Below are positions 4,881-6,655 of a stretch of 6,655 nt of DNA, piece by piece. Where the stretch lies: positions 1-6,655 of the forward strand of contig JAKBCH010000089.1 in NCBI GenBank assembly GCA_021808055.1. The letters are read 5' to 3'. The DNA is from Pseudomonadota bacterium (lineage in GTDB: Bacteria; Pseudomonadota; Alphaproteobacteria; Acetobacterales; Acetobacteraceae). The translations under genes and the position numbers were made by a program. The notes under the pieces are model-generated. The model was not told the DNA's origin. It worked only from the letters and a program-made list of their open reading frames with translations, and searched no databases. The stretch's first letter is position 1. Each line of letters opens with the position of its first letter.

Positions 4881-5894
4881 GTGACGCAGCCGATCGTACA
4901 ACTCGAAGGGGTGGCCAAAACCTATGGCGGCGCGGTGGCGCTCTCGCGGGTGGACCTTACAGTCCATGCTGGTGAGTTCTTCACGCTGCTTGGCCCATCC
5001 GGCTCCGGCAAAACCACCACTCTGCGTCTTATCGCGGGGTTCGAGCGGCCTGATTCCGGGCGGATATTGCTGGATGGCCAGGATGTCGCCGCCCTTCCGC
5101 CGTTTGAGCGCGCGGTGAACACAGTGTTTCAGGATTACGCGCTGTTTCCCCACCTCACGCTGGTGGAAAACGTGGCCTACGGCCTGCGCGCCAAGAAAAT
5201 GCCCAAGGCGGAGGCGCATGCGCAGGCGGAAAAGGCCCTTGCAGCGGTGCAGCTTGCCAATTTCGCCGGCCGCAAACCCGCCCAGCTTTCCGGCGGCCAG
5301 CGCCAGCGCGTGGCGCTCGCCCGCGCCATGGTCAACCGCCCCCGCGTGCTGCTGCTGGACGAACCCTTGGGCGCGCTGGACCTGAAGCTCCGCCACCAGA
5401 TGCAGCAGGAACTCAAGCGCCTGCAAAATGAAACCGGTATCACCTTCATCTACGTCACCCACGACCAGGACGAGGCGCTCTCAATGTCAGACCGCATCGC
5501 CGTGTTCGCCCAAGGCCAGATTGAGCAGGTTGGCACCGCCTTCGACTTGTACGAGCGCCCGGCCAGCGCCTTCGTGGCGGATTTTGTCGGCTCCTCCAAC
5601 ATTCTCGGCAATACGCTGCTGCGGCCAGAAAAGCTGCATCTGGTGCCGCACGCCCATGCGGTGCCGGAAGGGTTCGAGAAGCGGCATGGTTCGGTGCGGG
5701 AGATCGTCTATCTCGGCGCCATTACCCGCGCCATCGTGGCGCTGGAGGATGGCGGCACAATGCAGGTGATGGAAGCCAATATCGTGCCCGTGCACGGCGG
5801 CCTGCGTTTCGCACCGGGGGATTCGGTAACGGTGGCCTGGCCGCGCGCAGCGTCAGTTATCATCGGTGGGTCAATCAACAAGGGAGAGCAGTGA
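4881..5894 (+). CDS. ABC transporter ATP-binding protein, PotA-like (polyamine-type importer)
   Basis: ATPase that powers a membrane importer from the cytoplasmic side. From GTG 4881 (337 residues): Walker A GPSGSGKT (38-45), Q-loop Gln84 in VFQDYALFPH, signature LSGGQ (136-140), Walker B VLLLDEP (156-162), D-loop LGALD (163-167) and switch His194. All are intact. VFQDYALFPHLTLVENVAYGL is typical of the PotA/FbpC/UgpC group. The C-terminal TOBE-type region is short: VGSSNILGN (236-244) runs almost directly into the RPEKL motif (248-252), where most relatives have an extra ~50 residues. An upstream in-frame ATG (4836) adds 15 residues but has no ribosome binding site and overlaps a possible -10; GTG 4881 has a weak AGG 7 nt upstream. 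The stop overlaps the binding-protein start by 1 nt. Substrate assignment (polyamine or similar) rests on the neighbour. Confidence 0.9.
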   Translation: MTQPIVQLEGVAKTYGGAVALSRVDLTVHAGEFFTLLGPSGSGKTTTLRLIAGFERPDSGRILLDGQDVAALPPFERAVNTVFQDYALFPHLTLVENVAYGLRAKKMPKAEAHAQAEKALAAVQLANFAGRKPAQLSGGQRQRVALARAMVNRPRVLLLDEPLGALDLKLRHQMQQELKRLQNETGITFIYVTHDQDEALSMSDRIAVFAQGQIEQVGTAFDLYERPASAFVADFVGSSNILGNTLLRPEKLHLVPHAHAVPEGFEKRHGSVREIVYLGAITRAIVALEDGGTMQVMEANIVPVHGGLRFAPGDSVTVAWPRAASVIIGGSINKGEQ

Positions 5895-6655
5895 TGAGAG
5901 ACGGTTTTAAACGTAAACTCGCCAGGCTGGCTTTATATGTGTCGGCGTCCCTGCCTTTCGCCCAGGGTGCCGCGGCGGCGGAGCCTTTGCAGGCCATCGG
6001 CCAGGGTGAAGGTGTGCTGAATGTGGTGGCCTGGGAGGGCTACGCCCAGGACGATTGGGTGAAACCGTTCGAGGCCGCCACCGGCTGCATGGTCCACGCC
6101 AAATATGCTGGTTCATCTGACGAGATGGTGGCGCTGATGCGCTCCGGCGGTGGGGATCAGTACGATGTCGTCTCCGCTTCCGGCGATGCCACGCTGCGGC
6201 TGATCTATGGGCATGATGTGCAGCCCATCAACATGGCGCTTATCCCGGCCTGGAAGAACTTCATTCCACAATTGCAAAGCCCGGCCTTCAACACCGTGAA
6301 GGGCGTGCATTACGGCGTGTCGTATGAATGGGGGCCGAACACGCTGCTGTACAACACCAAGGTGTTTCCCACGGCGCCCACCTCCTGGTCGGTGATCTAT
6401 AACCCCGCCTATAAGGGCAAGATTACCGTGCCGGATAATCCCATCCAGATCGCGGATGCGGCTTTGTATCTGTCCAAGAAAGACCCCTCGCTCGGCATCA
6501 CGGACCCATATGAGCTGAACCAGACGCAGATGGACGCGGTGGTGATGCTGCTGCAGGCGCAGTCCAAGCTTATCAAGAAATACTGGGCCTTGGCGTCAGA
6601 CGAAATCCAGCTCTTCACCTCAGGCGATGCCGTGGTGGGTGCCGCCTGGCCGTAC
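5894..6655 (+). CDS. ABC transporter periplasmic substrate-binding protein, PotD/PotF-like (runs off window end)
   Basis: 254 codons are visible with no stop; PotD-type proteins are usually about 340-370 residues, so roughly a quarter to a third is missing. The start MRDGFKRKLARLALYVSASLPFAQGAAAAEP is a Sec signal peptide (split: basic 1-11, hydrophobic 12-23), with likely cleavage after Ala29. The mature part shows VLNVVAWEGY (41-50), where Trp47 and Tyr50 line up with the substrate-contacting NW-x-x-Y region of PotD. SSDEMVALMRSGGGDQYDVV (74-93) matches the family's 'S-N-E-T-M ... YDLV' segment, and GVSYEWGPNTLLYNT (141-155) is the usual hinge strand. ATG 5894 has AGGGAGAG (5881-5888) 5 nt upstream and overlaps the ATPase stop (TGATG), so the two are coupled. 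It captures the substrate in the periplasm for the importer; permease genes are expected next. Polyamine-like ligand is likely but not certain. Confidence 0.92.
   Translation, partial: MRDGFKRKLARLALYVSASLPFAQGAAAAEPLQAIGQGEGVLNVVAWEGYAQDDWVKPFEAATGCMVHAKYAGSSDEMVALMRSGGGDQYDVVSASGDATLRLIYGHDVQPINMALIPAWKNFIPQLQSPAFNTVKGVHYGVSYEWGPNTLLYNTKVFPTAPTSWSVIYNPAYKGKITVPDNPIQIADAALYLSKKDPSLGITDPYELNQTQMDAVVMLLQAQSKLIKKYWALASDEIQLFTSGDAVVGAAWPY

Noticed and set aside
4797..5462. 221-codon minus-strand frame over the ABC ATPase
   Set aside because: The plus strand carries every ABC ATPase motif in one frame; the reverse frame is a shadow.
1..6655. CRISPR array, tRNA or rRNA gene, insertion sequence
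   Set aside because: No regularly spaced direct repeats, no tRNA-like cloverleaf or rRNA sequence, and no transposase motifs were found on either strand by reading.

Overview
The window looks like chromosomal DNA of a GC-rich alphaproteobacterium. The Ffh N-terminus (LASLDTQRPAAQLQL after the P-loop) reminds me of Acetobacteraceae/Rhodospirillales, but that is an impression, not a search result. Most of the window is GC-rich: hand counts of 60-nt stretches give about 62% at 4201-4260 and 78% at 5281-5340. The exception is the central block at about 1741-3264, where 2401-2460, 2581-2640 and 2941-3000 give about 42-45%.

Layout. 1-462 (minus) is the N-terminal part of ffh, the SRP GTPase, cut by the window edge. 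560-1591 (minus) is an AraC-family regulator, separated from ffh by a 97-bp gap with two GC-rich hairpins. 1805-3189 (plus) is a tightly packed, AT-richer three-gene cassette: a small protein with a Cys/His pattern like papain/NlpC-fold enzymes, an unrecognised mostly helical protein, and a small beta-rich protein. A 13-bp perfect inverted repeat ends the cassette. 3273-4700 (minus) is an NAD(P)-dependent aldehyde dehydrogenase. Divergent from it, 4881-5894 and 5894-6655 (plus) encode the ATPase and the periplasmic binding protein of a PotA/PotD-like ABC importer. The binding-protein gene runs off the end; permease genes would be expected beyond it.

How the genes may work together. Aldehyde dehydrogenase, polyamine-type ABC importer and AraC-type regulator form a common catabolic grouping: import of an amine or similar cation, oxidation of the resulting aldehyde, and a substrate-sensing regulator. 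The divergent region between dehydrogenase and importer carries a 19+19 nt imperfect dyad (4756-4801), the best candidate operator in the window. Substrate and regulator-target link are inferences.

The cassette looks like an accessory insertion between the regulator and the dehydrogenase. It has different base composition, uncharacterised genes, overlapping or near-touching reading frames and an inverted repeat at its right edge. It carries no recognisable transposase or integrase. It is the most likely place for undescribed biology here, but nothing in the sequence proves a function.
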